A stretch of DNA of 64,000 bases from Amblyomma americanum (Eukaryota; Arthropoda; Arachnida; Ixodida; Ixodidae): positions 49,750,272 to 49,814,271 of the forward strand of contig NC_135500.1 of the NCBI RefSeq assembly GCF_052857255.1. The letters run 5' to 3'. The stretch's first letter is position 1, and every line of letters begins with the position of its first letter. Shown here one piece after another: positions 1 to 15,500 of the stretch. The notes under the pieces were generated by a model. It saw nothing but the letters and a program-made list of their open reading frames with translations, had not been told where the DNA came from and did not search any database. The translations under genes and the position numbers were made by a program.

Positions 1-3000
1 TTTAGCTCGAAACAATCGAGATTTACGCACTTCGATTTTACAAGTCGTCGAAGAGTACACGAGAGAAAGCTGTAAAATTTTTCTCTCAGAACTGCGCGAA
101 AACTTGTATTCCGGCTCGAAACAACGGGATACATCGTTTTAGATCGAAACTAGCGAGATTCACGCACTTCGATTTTACAAGTCGTCGAAGAGTAGACGAG
201 AGAGAGCTGTAAGCTATTTCTCTCAGAACTGCGCGAAAACTTGTATTCCGGCTCAAAACAACGGGATACATCGTTTTAGATCGAAGCTAGCGAGATTCAC
301 GCACTTCGATTTTGCAAGTCGTCGAAGAGTAGACGAGAGAAAGGTGTAAACTTTTTCTCTCTGAACTGCGCAAAAACTTGTATTCCGGCTCAAAACAACG
401 GGATACATCGTTTTAGATCGATGCTAGCGAGAATCACGAACATCGATTTTACAAGTCGTCAAAAAGTAGACGAGAGACATCTGTAGTCTTTTTCTCTCAG
501 AACTGCGCGAAAACTTCTTTTCCGGCTCAAAACAACGGGATACAACGTTTTAGATCGAAACTAGCGAGATTTAGGCACCTCGATTTCAGAAGTCGTCGAA
601 GAGTAGACGAAAGAGAGCTGTAAACTTTTTCTCTCAGAAGTGCGCGAAAACTTGTATTCCGGCTCAAAACAACCGAATAAATTGTTTTAAATGGAAACTA
701 GCGAGATTTACGCACTTCGATTTTACAAGTCGTCGAAGAGTACACGAAAGAAAGCTGTAAACTTTCTCTCTCAGAACTGCGCGAAGACTTCAATTCCGGC
801 TCAAAACAACGGGATACATCGTTTTAGATCGAAACTAGCGTGATTTACGCACTTCGATTTTACAAGTCGTCGAAGAGTAGACGAGAGAAAGGTGTAAACG
901 TTTTCTGTCAGAACTGCGCGAAAACTTGTATACCGGCTCAAAACAACAGGATAGATCGTTTTAGATCGAAACCAGCGAGATTTACGCACTTTGATTTTAC
1001 AAGTCGTCGAAGAGTAGACGAGAGAGAGCTGTAAACTATTTCTCTCAGAACTGCGCGAAAACTTGTATTCCGGCTCAAAACAACGAGATACATCTTTTTA
1101 GATTGAAACTAGAGAGATTCACGAATATCGATTTTACGAGTCGTCGAAGAGTAGACGCGAAAGAGCTGTAAACTTTTTCTCTGAGAACTGCGCGAAAACT
1201 TCTATTCCGGCTCAAAACAACGCGATACATCGCTTTAGATCGACACTACTGAGATTCTCGAACATCGATTTTACAAGTCGTCTAAGAGTAGACGAGAGAG
1301 AGCTGTAATCTTTTTCTCTCAGAACTGCGCGAAAACTTGTATTCCGGCTCAAAACAACGGGATACATCGTTTTAGATTGAAACTAGCGAGATTCACGAAC
1401 ATCGATCTTACAAGTCGTCGAAGAGTAGACGAGAGAGAGCTGTAAACTATTTCTCTCAGAACTGCGCGAAAACTTGTATTCCGGCTCAAAACAACGGGAT
1501 ACATCGTTTTAGATCGAAGCTAGCGAGATTCACGCACTTCGATTTTGCAAGTCGTCGAAGAGTAGACGAGAGAAAGGTGTAAACTTTTTCTCTCTGAACT
1601 GCGCGAAAACTTGTATTCCGGCTCAAAACAACGGCATACATCGTTTTAGATCGATACTAGCGAGATTCACGAACATCGCTTTTACAAGTCGTCAAAAAGT
1701 AGACGAGAGACATCTGTAATCTTTTTCTCTCAGAACTGCGCGAAAACTTGTATTCCGGCTCAAAACAACGGGATACAACGTTTTAGATCGAAAGTAGCGA
1801 GATTTACGCACCTCGATTTCAGAAGTCGTCGAAGAGTAGACGATAGAGAGCTGTAAACTTTTTCTCTCAGAAGTGCGCGAAAACTTGTATTCCGGCTCAA
1901 AACAACCGAATAAATTGTTTTAAATGGAAACTAGCGAGAATTACGCACTTCGATTTTACAAGTCGTCCAAGAGTAAACGAGAGAAAGCTGTAAACTTTTT
2001 CTCTCATAACTGCGCGAAAACTTGTATTCCGTCTCAAAACAACGGGATACATCGTTTCAGATCGAAACTGGGAAAATTCACGAACATCATTTTACAAGTC
2101 ATCGATGAGTAGACGGGAGAAAGGGGTAAACGTTTTCTCTCAGAACTGCTCGAAAACTTGTATTCCGGCTCAAAACAACGGGATACATTGTTTTAGATCG
2201 AAACTAGCGAGAATTCCGCACTTCGATTTTACAAGTCGTCGAACAGTAGACGAGAGAAAGCTGTAAACATTTTCTCTCAGAACTGCGCTAAAACATGAAT
2301 TCCGGCTCAAAACAACGGGATGCATTGTTTTAGATCGAAACTAGCGAGATTTACGTACTTCGATTTTAGAAGTCGTCGAAGAGTAGACGAAAGAGAGCTG
2401 TGAACGTTTTCTCTCAGAACTGCGCGAAAGCTTGTATTCCGGCTCAAAACAACGGGATATATCGTTTCAGATCGAAACTAGCGAGATTTACGCACCTCGA
2501 TTTCAGAAGTCGTCGAAGAGTAGACGATAGAGAGCTGTAAACTTTTTCTCTCAGAACTGCGCGAAAACTTGTATTCCGGCTCAAAACAACCGAATAAATT
2601 GTTTTAGATCGAAACTAGTGAGATTTACGCACTTCGATTTTACAAGTCGTCGAAGAGTAGACGAGAGAAAGCTGTAAACTTTCTCTCTCAGAACTGCGCG
2701 AAAACTTCAAATCCGGCTCAAAACAACGGGATACATCGTTTTAGATCGAAACTAGGGAGATTTACGCACTTCGATTTTACAAGTCGTCGAAGAGTAGACG
2801 AAAGAAAGCTGTAAAATTCTCGCTCATAACTGCGCGAGAACTTGTATTCCGGCTCAAAACAACGGGATACATCGTTTTAGATCGAAACTAGCAAAATTCA
2901 CGAACATCGATTTTACAACTCGTCGAAGAGTAGACGAGAGAAAGGTGTAAACTTTTTCTCTCAGAACTGCGCGAGAACTTGTATTCCGGCTCAAAACAAC

Positions 3001-6000
3001 GGGATACATCGTTTTAGATCGAAACTAGCGAGATTTACGCAGTTCGATTTTACAAGTCGTCGAAGAGTAAACGAGAGAAAGCTGTAAACTTTTTCTCTCA
3101 TAACTACGCGAAAACTTCTATTCCGCCTCAAAACAACGGGATACATCGTTTCAGATCGAAACTAGCAAAATTCACGAACATCGAATTTACAAGTCGTCGA
3201 AGAGTAGACGAGAGAAAGGTGTAAACTTTTTCTCTCAGAACTGCTCGAAAACTTGTATTCCGGCTCAAAACAACGGGATACATCGTTTTAGATTGAAAAT
3301 AGCGAGATTCACGAATATCGATTTTACAAGTCGTCGATGAGTGGACGAGAAAAAGCTGTAAACTTTTTCTCTCAGAACTGCGCGAAAACATGAATTCCGG
3401 CTCAAAACAACGGGATCAATTGTTTTCAATCGAAACTAGCGAGATTTACGTTCTTCGATTTTACAAGTCGTCGAAGAGTAGACGAAAGAGAGCTGTGAAC
3501 TTTTTCTCTCAAAACTGCGCGAAAACTTGTATTCCGGCTCAAAACAACGCGATACATCGTTTTAGATCGAAAATGGGAAAATTCACGAACATCATTTTAC
3601 AAGTCATCGAAGAGTAGACGAGAGAATGGTGTAAACTTTTTCTCCCAGAACTGCGCGAGAACATGTATTCCAGCTCAAAACAACGGGATACATCGTTTTA
3701 GATCTAAACTAGCGAGATTCACGAACATCGATTTTACAAGTCGTCGATCAGTAGACGGGAGAAAGGGGTAAACTTTTTCTCTCATAACTGCGCGAAAACT
3801 TGTATTCCGACTCAAAACAATCCGATACATCGTTTTAGCTCGAAACAATCGAGATTTACGCACTTCGATTTTACAAGTCGTCGAAGAGTACACGAGAGAA
3901 AGCTGTAAAATTTTTCTCTCAGAACTGCGCGAAAACTTGTATTCCGGCTCGAAACAACGGGATACATCGTTTTAGATCTAAACTAGCGAGATTCACGCAC
4001 TTCGATTTTACAAGTCGTCGAACAGTGGACGAGAAAGAACTGTAAAATTTTTCTCTGAGAACTGCGCGAAAACTTGTATTCCGCCTCAAAACAACGCGAT
4101 ACATCGTTTTAGATCGACACTAGCGAGATTCTCGAACATTGATTTTACAAGTCGTCTAAGAGTAGACGAGAAAGAGCTGTAATCTTCTTCTCTCAGAACT
4201 GCGCGAAAACTTGTATTCCGGCTCGAAACAACGGGATACATCGTTTTAGATCGAAACTAGCGAGATTCACGCACTTCGATTTTACAAGTCGTCGAAGAGT
4301 AGACGATAGAGAGCTGTAAACTTTTTCTCTCAGAAGTGCGCGAAAACTTGTATTCCGGCTCAAAACAACCGAATAAATTGTTTTAAATGGAAACTAGCGA
4401 GATTTACGCACTTCGATTTTACAAGTCGTCGAAGAGTACACGAAAGAAAGCTGTAAACTTTCTCTCTCAGAACTGCGCGAAGACTTCAATTCCGGCTCAA
4501 AACAACGGGATACATCGTTTTAGATCGAAACTAGCGTGATTTACGCACTTCGATTTTACAAGTCGTCGAAGAGTAGACGAGAGAAAGGTGTAAACGTTTT
4601 CTGTCAGAACTGCGCGAACACTTGTATTCCGGCTCAAAACAACAGGATACATCGTTTTAGATCGAAACTAGCGAGATTTACCAACTTTGATTTTACAAGT
4701 CGTCGAAGAGTAGACGAGAGAGAGCTGTAAACTATTTCTCTCAGAACTGCGCGAAAACTTGTATTCCGGCTCAAAACAACGAGATACATCTTTTTAGATT
4801 GAAACTAGAGAGATTTACGCGCTTCGATTTTACGAGTCGTCGAAGAGTAGACGCGAAAGAGCTGTAAACTTTTTCTCTGAGAACTGCGCGAAAACTTCTA
4901 TTCCGGCTCAAAACAACGCGATACATCGCTTTAGATCGACACTAGCGAGATTCACGAACATCGATTTTACAAGTCGTCAAAAAGTAGACGAGAGACATCT
5001 GTAATCTTTTTCTCTCAGAACTGCGCGAAAACTTGTATTCCGGCTCAAAACAACGGGATACAACGTTTTAGATCGAAACTAGCGAGATTTACGCACCTCG
5101 ATTTCAGAAGTCGTCGAAGAGTAGACGATAGAGAGCTGTAAACTTTTTCTCTCAGAAGTGCGCGAAAACTTGTATTCCGGCTCAAAACAACCGAATAAAT
5201 TGTTTTAAATGGAAACTAGCGAGATTTACGCACTTCGATTTTACAAGTCGTCGAAGAGTACACGAAAGAAAGCTGTAAACTTTCTCTCTCAGAACTGCGC
5301 GAAGACTTCAATTCCGGCTCAAAACAACGGGATACATCGTTTTAGATCGAAACTAGCGTGATTTACGCACTTCGATTTTACAAGTCGTCGAAGAGTAGAC
5401 GAGAGAAAGGTGTAAACGTTTTCTGTCAGAACTGCGCGAAAACTTGTATTCCGGCTCAAAACAACAGGATACATCGTTTTAGATCGAAACTAGCGAGATT
5501 TACGCACTTTGATTTTACAAGTCGTCGAAGAGTAGACGAGAGAGAGCTGTAAACTATTTCTCTCAGAACTGCGCGAAAACTTGTATTCCGGCTCAAAACA
5601 ACGAGATACATCTTTTTAGATTGAAACTAGAGAGATTCACGAATATCGATTTTACGAGTCGTCGAAGAGTAGACGCGAAAGAGCTGTAAACTTTTTCTCT
5701 GAGAACTGCGCGAAAACTTCTATTCCGGCTCAAAACAACGCGATACATCGCTTTAGATCGACACTACTGAGATTCTCGAACATCGATTTTACAAGTCGTC
5801 TAAGAGTAGACGAGAGAGAGCTGTAATCTTTTTCTCTCAGAACTGCGCGAAAACTTGTATTCCGGCTCAAAACAACGGGATACATCGTTTTAGATTGAAA
5901 CTAGCGAGATTCACGAACATCGATCTTACAAGTCGTCGAAGAGTAGACGAGAGAGAGCTGTAAACTATTTCTCTCAGAACTGCGCGAAAACTTGTATTCC

Positions 6001-9000
6001 GGCTCAAAACAACGGGATACATCGTTTTAGATCGAAGCTAGCGAGATTCACGCACTTCGATTTTGCAAGTCGTCGAAGAGTAGACGAGAGAAAGGTGTAA
6101 ACTTTTTCTCTCTGAACTGCGCGAAAACTTGTATTCCGGCTCAAAACAACGGGATACATCGTTTTAGATCGATACTAGCGAGATTCACGAACATCGATTT
6201 TACAAGTCGTCAAAAAGTAGACGAGAGACATCTGTAATCTTTTTCTCTCAGAACTGCGCGAAAACTTGTATTCCGGCTCAAAACAACGGGATACAACGTT
6301 TTAGATCGAAACTAGCGAGATTTACGCACCTCGATTTCAGAAGTCGTCGAAGAGTAGACGATAGAGAGCTGTAAACTTTTTCTCTCATAACTACGCGAAA
6401 ACTTGTATTCCGGCTTAAAACAACGGGATACATCGTTTTAGATTGAAAATAGCGAGATTCACGAATATCGATTTTACAAGTCGTCGATGAGTGGACGAGA
6501 GAAAGCTGTAAACTTTTTCTCTCAGAACTGCGCGAAAACATGAATTCCGGCTCAAAACAACGGGATCAATTGTTTTAAATCGAAACTAGCGAGATTTACG
6601 TACTTCGATTTTAGAAGTCGTCGAAGAGTAGACGAAAGAGAGCTGTGAACTTTTTCTCTCTGAACTGCGCGAAAACTTGTATTCCGGCTCAAAACAACGC
6701 GATACATCGTTTTAGATCGAAAATGGGAAAATTCACGAACATCATTTTACAAGTCATCGAAGAGTAGACGAGAGAATGGTGTAAACTTTTTCTCCCAGAA
6801 CTGCGCGAGAACATGTATTCCAGCTGAAAACAACGGGATACATCGTTTTAGATCTAAACTAGCGAGATTCACGAACATCGATTTTACAAGTCGTCGATCA
6901 GTAGACGGGAGAAAGGGGTAAACTTTTTCTCTCATAACTGCGCGAAAACTTGTATTCCGACTCAAAACAATCCGATACATCGTTTTAGCTCGAAACAATC
7001 GAGATTTACGCACTTCGATTTTACAAGTCGTCGAAGAGTACACGAGAGAAAGCTGTAAAATTTTTCTCTCAGAACTGCGCGAAAACTTGTATTCCGGCTC
7101 GAAACAACGGGATACATCGTATTAGATCGAAACTAGCGAGATTTACGCACTTTGATTTTACAAGTCGTTGAAGAGTAGACGAGAGGGAGCTGTAAACTTC
7201 TTCTCTCAGAACTGCGCGAAAACTTGTATTCCGGCTCAAAACAACGGGATACATCGTTTTAGATCGAAACTAGCGAGATTTCCGCACTTCGATTTTACAA
7301 GTTGTCGAAGAGTAAACGAGAGAAAGCTGTAAACTTTTTCTCTCATAACTGCGCGAAAACTTGTATTCCGTCTCAAAACAACGGGATACATCGTTTCAGA
7401 TCGAAACTGGGAAAATTCACGAACATCATTTTACAAGTCATCGAAGAGTAGACGAGAGAAAGGTGTAAACTTTTTCTCCGAGAACTCCGCGAGAACATGT
7501 ATTCCAGCTCAAAACAACGGGATACATCGTTTTAGATCTAAACTAGCGAGATTCACGAACATCGATTTTCCAAGTCGTCGATGAGTAGACGGGAGAAAGG
7601 GGTAAACGTTTTCTCTCAGAACTGCTCGAAAACTTGTATTCCGGCTCAAAACAACGGGATACATTGTTTTAGATCGAAACTAGCGAGAATTCCGCACTTC
7701 GATTTTACAAGTTGTCGAACAGTAGACGAGAGAAAGCTGTAAACATTTTCTCTCAGAACTGCGCGAAAACATGAATTCCGGCTCAAAACAACGGGATGCA
7801 TTGTTTTAGATCGAAACTAGCGAGATTTACGTACTTCGATTTTAGAAGTCGTCGAAGAGTAGACGAAAGAGAGCTGTGAACGTTTTCTCTCAGAACTGCG
7901 CGAAAGCTTGTATTCCGGCTCAAAACAACGGGATATATCGTTTCAGATCGAAACTAGCGAGATTTACGCACCTCGATTTCAGAAGTCGTCGAAGAGTAGA
8001 CGATAGAGAGCTGTAAACTCTTTCTCTCAGAACTGCGCGAAAACTTGTATTCCGGCTCAAAACAACCGAATAAATTGTTTTAGATCGAAACTAGTGAGAT
8101 TTACGCACTTCGATTTTACAAGTCGTCGAAGAGTAGACGAGAGAAAGCTGTAAACTTTCTCTCTCAGAACTGCGCGAAAACTTCAAATCTGGCTCAAAAC
8201 AACGGGATACATCGTTTTAGATCGAAACTAGCGAGATTTACGCACTTCGATTTTACAAGTCGTCGAAGAGTAGACGAAAGAAAGCTGTAAAATTCTCGCT
8301 CATAACTGCGCGAGAACTTGTATTCCGGCTCAAAACAACGGGATACATCGTTTTAGATCGAAACTAGCAAAATTCACGAACATCGATTTTACAACTCGTC
8401 GAAGAGTAGACGAGAGAAAGGTGTAAACTTTTTCTCTCAGAACTGCGCGAGAACTTGCATTCCGGCTAAAACAACGAGATACATGATTTTGGATTGAAAC
8501 TAGAGAGATTTACGCGCTTCGATTTTACGAGTCGTCGAAGAGTAGACGAGAAAGAACTGTAAAATTTTTCTCTGAGAACTGCGCGAAAACTTGTATTCCG
8601 GCTCAAAACAACGCGATACATCGTTTTAGATCGACACTAGCGAGATTCTCGAACATCGATTTTACAAGTCCTAAAAAAGTAGACGAGAGAGATCTGTAAT
8701 CTTTTTCTCTCAGAACTGCGCGAAAACTTGAATACCGGCTCTAAACAACGGGATACATCGTTTTAGATCGAAACTAGCGAGATTTACGCACTTCGATATT
8801 ACAAGTCGTCGAAGAGTACACGAGAAAACTGTAAACTTTTTCTCTCAGAACTGCGCGAAAACATGAATTCCGGCTCAAAACAACGGGATACAACGTTTTA
8901 GATTGAAACTAGCGAGATTTCCGCACTTCGATTTTGAAAGTCGTCGAAGAGTAGACGAGAGAACGCTGCAAACTTTTTCTCTCAGAACTGCGCGAAAACT

Positions 9001-9589
9001 TGTATTCCGGCTCAAAACAACGGGATACATTGTTTTAGATCGAAACTAGCGAGAATTCCGCACTTCGATTTTACAAGTCGTCGAAGAGTAGACGAGAGAA
9101 AGCTGTAAACATTTTCTCTCAGAACTGCGCGAAAACATGAATTCCGGCTCAAAACAACGGGATGCATTGTTTTAGATCGAAACTAGCGAGATTTACGTAC
9201 TTCGATTTTAGAAGTCGTCGAAGAGAAGACGAAAGAGAGCTGTAAACTTTTTCTCTCAGAACTGCGCGAAAACTTGTATTCCGGCTAAAACAACCGAATA
9301 AATTCTTTTAGATCGAAACTAGCGAGAATTCCGCACTTCGATTTTACAAGTCGTCGAAGAGTAGACGAGAGAAAGCTGTAAACATTTTCTCTCACAACTG
9401 CGCGAAAACTTGTATTCCGGCTCAAAACAACGGGATACATCGTTTTAGATCGAAACTAGCGAGATTTACGCACTTCGATTTTACAAGTCGTCGAAGAGTA
9501 GACGAGAGAAAGCTGTAAACTTTCTCGCTCATAACTGCGCGAGAACTTGTATTCCGGCTCAAAACAACGGGATACATCGTTTTAGATCG

Positions 9590-12500
9590 AAACTAGCGAG
9601 ATTTACGCAGTTCGATTTTACAAGTCGTCGAAGAGTAAACGAGAGAAAGCTGTAAACTTTTTCTCTCATAACTACGCGAAAACTTGTATTCCGCCTCAAA
9701 ACAACGGGATACATCGTTTCAGATCGAAACTAGCAAAATTCACGAACATCGAATTTACAAGTCGTCGAAGAGTAGACGAGAGAAAGGTGTAAACTTTTTC
9801 TCTCAGAACTGCTCGAAAACTTGTATTCCGGCTCAAAACAACGGGATACATCGTTTTAGATTGAAAATAGCGAGATTCACGAATATCGATTTTACAAGTC
9901 GTCGATGAGTGGACGAGAGAACGCTGTAAACTTTTTCTCTCAGAACTGCGCGAAAACATGAATTCCGGCTCAAAACAACGGGATCAATTGTTTTAAATCG
10001 AAACTAGCGAGATTTACGTTCTTCGATTTTAGAAGTCGTCGAAGAGTAGACGAAAGAGAGCTGTGAACTTTTTCTCTCAAAACTGCGCGAAAACTTGTAT
10101 TCCGGCTCAAAACAACGCGATACATCGTTTTAGATCGAAAATGGGAAAATTCACGAACATCATTTTACAAGTCATCGAAGAGTAGACGAGAGAATGGTGT
10201 AAACTTTTTCTCCCAGAACTGCGCGAGAACATGTATTCCAGCTCAAAACAACGGGATACATCGTTTTAGATCTAAACTAGCGAGATTCACGAACATCGAT
10301 TTTACAAGTCGTCGATCAGTAGACGGGAGAAAGGGGTAAACTTTTTCTCTCATAACTGCGCGAAAACTTGTATTCCGACTCAAAACAATCCGATACATCG
10401 TTTTAGCTCGAAACAATCGAGATTTACGCACTTCGATTTTACAAGTCGTCGAAGAGTACACGAGAGAAAGCTGTAAAATTTTTCTCTCAGAACTGCGCGA
10501 AAACTTGTATTCCGGCTCGAAACAACGGGATACATCGTTTTAGATCGAAACTAGCGAGATTCACGCACTTCGATTTTACAAGTCGTCGAACAGTGGACGA
10601 GAAAGAACTGTAAAATTTTTCTCTGAGAACTGCGCGAAAACTTGTATTCCGCCTCAAAACAACGCGATACATCGTTTTAGATCGACACTAGCGAGATTCT
10701 CGAACATTGATTTTACAAGTCGTCTAAGAGTAGACGAGAAAGAGCTGTAATCTTCTTCTCTCAGAACTGCGCGAAAACTTGTATTCCGGCTCGAAACAAC
10801 GGGATACATCGTTTTAGATCGAAACTAGCCAGATTCACGCACTTCGATTTTACAAGTCGTCGAAGAGTAGACGAGAGAGAGCTGTAAACTATTTCTCTCA
10901 GAACTGCGCGAAAACTTGTATTCCGGCTCAAAACAACCGGATGCATCGTTTTAGATCGAAGCTAGCGAGATTCACGCACTTCGATTTTGCAAGTCGTCGA
11001 AGAGTAGACGAGAGAAAGGTGTAAACTTTTTCTCTCTGAACTGCGCGAAAACTTTAATTCCGGCTCAAAACAACGGGATACATCGTTTTAGATCGATACT
11101 AGCGAGATTCACGAACATCGATTTTACAAGTCGTCAAAAAGTAGACGAGAGACATCTGTAATCTTTTTCTCTCAGAACTGCGCGAAAACTTGTATTCCGG
11201 CTCAAAACAACGGGATACAACGTTTTAGATCGAAACTAGCGAGATTTACGCACCTCGATTTCAGAAGTCGTCGAAGAGTAGACGATAGAGAGCTGTAAAC
11301 TTTTTCTCTCAGAAGTGCGCGAAAACTTGTATTCCGGCTCAAAACAACCGAATAAATTGTTTTAAATGGAAACTAGCGAGATTTACGCACTTCGATTTTA
11401 CAAGTCGTTGAAGAGTACACGAAAGAAAGCTGTAAACTTTCTCTCTCAGAACTGCGCGAAGACTTCAATTCCGGCTCAAAACAACGGGATACATCGTTTT
11501 AGATCGAAACTAGCGTGATTTATGCACTTCGATTTTACAAGTCGTCGAAGAGTAGACGAGAGAAAGGTGTAAACGTTTTCTGTCAGAACTGCGCGAAAAC
11601 TTGTATTCCGGCTCAAAACAACAGGATACATCGTTTTGGATCGAAACTAGCGAGATTTACCAACTTTGATTTTACAAGTCGTCGAAGAGTAGACGAGAGA
11701 GAGCTGTAAACTATTTCTCTCAGAACTGCGCGAAAACTTGTATTCCGGCTCAAAACAACGAGATACATCTTTTTAGATTGAAACTAGAGAGATTTACGCG
11801 CTTCGATTTTACGAGTCGTCGAAGAGTAGACGCGAAAGAGCTGTAAACTTTTTCTCTGAGAACTGCGCGAAAACTTCTATTCCGGCTCAAAACAACGCGA
11901 TACATCGCTTTAGATCGACACTAGCGAGATTCACGAACATCGATTTTACAAGTCGTCAAAAAGTAGACGAGAGACATCTGTAATTTTTTTCTCTCAGAAC
12001 TGCGCGAAAACTTGTATTCCGGCTCAAAACAACCGGATACATCGTTTTAGCTCGAAACTAGCGAGATTTACGCAGTTCGATTTTACAAGTCGTCGAAGAG
12101 TAAACGAGAGAAAGCTGTAAACTTTTTCTCTCATAACTACGCGAAAACTTGTATTCCGTCTCAAAACAACGGGATACATCGTTTCAGATCGAAACTAGCA
12201 AAATTCACGAACATCGAATTTACAAGTCGTCGAAGAGTAGACGAGAGAAAGGTGTAAACTTTTTCTCTCAGAACTGCTCGAAAACTTGTATTCCGGCTCA
12301 AAACAACGGGATACATCGTTTTAGATTGAAAATAGCGAGATTCACGAATATCGATTTTACAAGTCGTCGATGAGTGGACGAGAGAAAGCTGTAAACTTTT
12401 TCTCTCAGAACTGCGCGAAAACATGAATTCCGGCTCAAAACAACGGGATCAATTGTTTTAAATCGAAACTAGCGAGATTTACGTTCTTCGATTTTAGAAG

Positions 12501-15500
12501 TCGTCGAAGAGTAGACGAAAGAGAGCTGTGAACTTTTTCTCTCAAAACTGCGCGAAAACTTGTATTCCGGCTCAAAACAACGCGATACATCGTTTTAGAT
12601 CGAAAATGGGAAAATTCACGAACATCATTTTACAAGTCATCGAAGAGTAGACGAGAGAATGGTGTAAACTTTTTCTCCCAGAACTGCGCGAGAACATGTA
12701 TTCCAGCTCAAAACAACGGGATACATCGTTTTAGATCTAAACTAGCGAGATTCACGAACATCGATTTTACAAGTCGTCGATCAGTAGACGGGAGAAAGGG
12801 GTAAACTTTTTCTCTCATAACTGCGCGAAAACTTGTATTCCGACTCAAAACAATCCGATACATCGTTTTAGCTCGAAACAATCGAGATTTACGCACTTCG
12901 ATTTTACAAGTCGTCGAAGAGTACACGAGAGAAAGCTGTAAAATTTTTCTCTCAGAACTGCGCGAAAACTTGTATTCCGGCTCGAAACAACGGGATACAT
13001 CGTTTTAGATCGAAACTAGCGAGATTCACGCACTTCGATTTTACAAGTCGTCGAACAGTGGACGAGAAAGAACTGTAAAATTTTTCTCTGAGAACTGCGC
13101 GAAAACTTGTATTCCGCCTCAAAACAACGCGATACATCGTTTTAGATCGACACTAGCGAGATTCTCGAACATTGATTTTACAAGTCGTCTAAGAGTAGAC
13201 GAGAAAGAGCTGTAATCTTCTTCTCTCAGAACTGCGCGAAAACTTGTATTCCGGCTCGAAACAACGGGATACATCGTTTTAGATCGAAACTAGCCAGATT
13301 CACGCACTTCGATTTTACAAGTCGTCGAAGAGTAGACGAGAGAGAGCTGTAAACTATTTCTCTCAGAACTGCGCGAAAACTTGTATTCCGGCTCAAAACA
13401 ACCGGATGCATCGTTTTAGATCGAAGCTAGCGAGATTCACGCACTTCGATTTTGCAAGTCGTCGAAGAGTAGACGAGAGAAAGGTGTAAACTTTTTCTCT
13501 CTGAACTGCGCGAAAACTTTAATTCCGGCTCAAAACAACGGGATACATCGTTTTAGATCGATACTAGCGAGATTCACGAACATCGATTTTACAAGTCGTC
13601 AAAAAGTAGACGAGAGACATCTGTAATCTTTTTCTCTCAGAACTGCGCGAAAACTTGTATTCCGGCTCAAAACAACGGGATACAACGTTTTAGATCGAAA
13701 CTAGCGAGATTTACGCACCTCGATTTCAGAAGTCGTCGAAGAGTAGACGATAGAGAGCTGTAAACTTTTTCTCTCAGAAGTGCGCGAAAACTTGTATTCC
13801 GGCTCAAAACAACCGAATAAATTGTTTTAAATGGAAACTAGCGAGATTTACGCACTTCGATTTTACAAGTCGTTGAAGAGTACACGAAAGAAAGCTGTAA
13901 ACTTTCTCTCTCAGAACTGCGCGAAGACTTCAATTCCGGCTCAAAACAACGGGATACATCGTTTTAGATCGAAACTAGCGTGATTTACGCACTTCGATTT
14001 TACAAGTCGTCGAAGAGTAGACGAGAGAAAGGTGTAAACGTTTTCTGTCAGAACTGCGCGAAAACTTGTATTCCGGCTCAAAACAACAGGATACATCGTT
14101 TTGGATCGAAACTAGCGAGATTTACCAACTTTGATTTTACAAGTCGTCGAAGAGTAGACGAGAGAGAGCTGTAAACTATTTCTCTCAGAACTGCGCGAAA
14201 ACTTGTATTCCGGCTCAAAACAACGAGATACATCTTTTTAGATTGAAACTAGAGAGATTTACGCGCTTCGATTTTACGAGTCGTCGAAGAGTAGACGCGA
14301 AAGAGCTGTAAACTTTTTCTCTGAGAACTGCGCGAAAACTTCTATTCCGGCTCAAAACAACGCGATACATCGCTTTAGATCGACACTAGCGAGATTCACG
14401 AACATCGATTTTACAAGTCGTCAAAAAGTAGACGAGAGACATCTGTAATTTTTTTCTCTCAGAACTGCGCGAAAACTTGTATTCCGGCTCAAAACAACCG
14501 GATACATCGTTTTAGCTCGAAACTAGCGAGATTTACGCAGTTCGATTTTACAAGTCGTCGAAGAGTAAACGAGAGAAAGCTGTAAACTTTTTCTCTCATA
14601 ACTACGCGAAAACTTGTATTCCGTCTCAAAACAACGGGATACATCGTTTCAGATCGAAACTAGCAAAATTCACGAACATCGAATTTACAAGTCGTCGAAG
14701 AGTAGACGAGAGAAAGGTGTAAACTTTTTCTCTCAGAACTGCTCGAAAACTTGTATTCCGGCTCAAAACAACGGGATACATCGTTTTAGATTGAAAATAG
14801 CGAGATTCACGAATATCGATTTTACAAGTCGTCGATGAGTGGACGAGAGAAAGCTGTAAACTTTTTCTCTCAGAACTGCGCGAAAACATGAATTCCGGCT
14901 CAAAACAACGGGATCAATTGTTTTAAATTGAAACTAGCGAGATTTACGTTCTTCGATTTTAGAAGTCGTCGAAGAGTAGACGAAAGAGAGCTGTGAACTT
15001 TTTCTCTCAAAACTGCGCGAAAACTTGTATTCCGGCTCAAAACAACGCGATACATCGTTTTAGATCGAAAATGGGAAAATTCACGAACATCATTTTACAA
15101 GTCATCGAAGAGTAGACGAGAGAATGGTGTAAACTTTTTCTCCCAGAACTGCGCGAGAACATGTATTCCAGCTCAAAACAACGGGATACATCGTTTTAGA
15201 TCTAAACTAGCGAGATTCACGAACATCGATTTTACAAGTCGTCGATCAGTAGACGGGAGAAAGGGGTAAACTTTTTCTCTCATAACTGCGCGAAAACTTG
15301 TATTCCGACTCAAAACAATCCGATACATCGTTTTAGCTCGAAACAATCGAGATTTACGCACTTCGATTTTACAAGTCGTCGAAGAGTACACGAGAGAAAG
15401 CTGTAAAATTTTTCTCTCAGAACTGCGCGAAAACTTGTATTCCGGCTCGAAACAACGGGATACATCGTTTTAGATCGAAACTAGCCAGATTCACGCACTT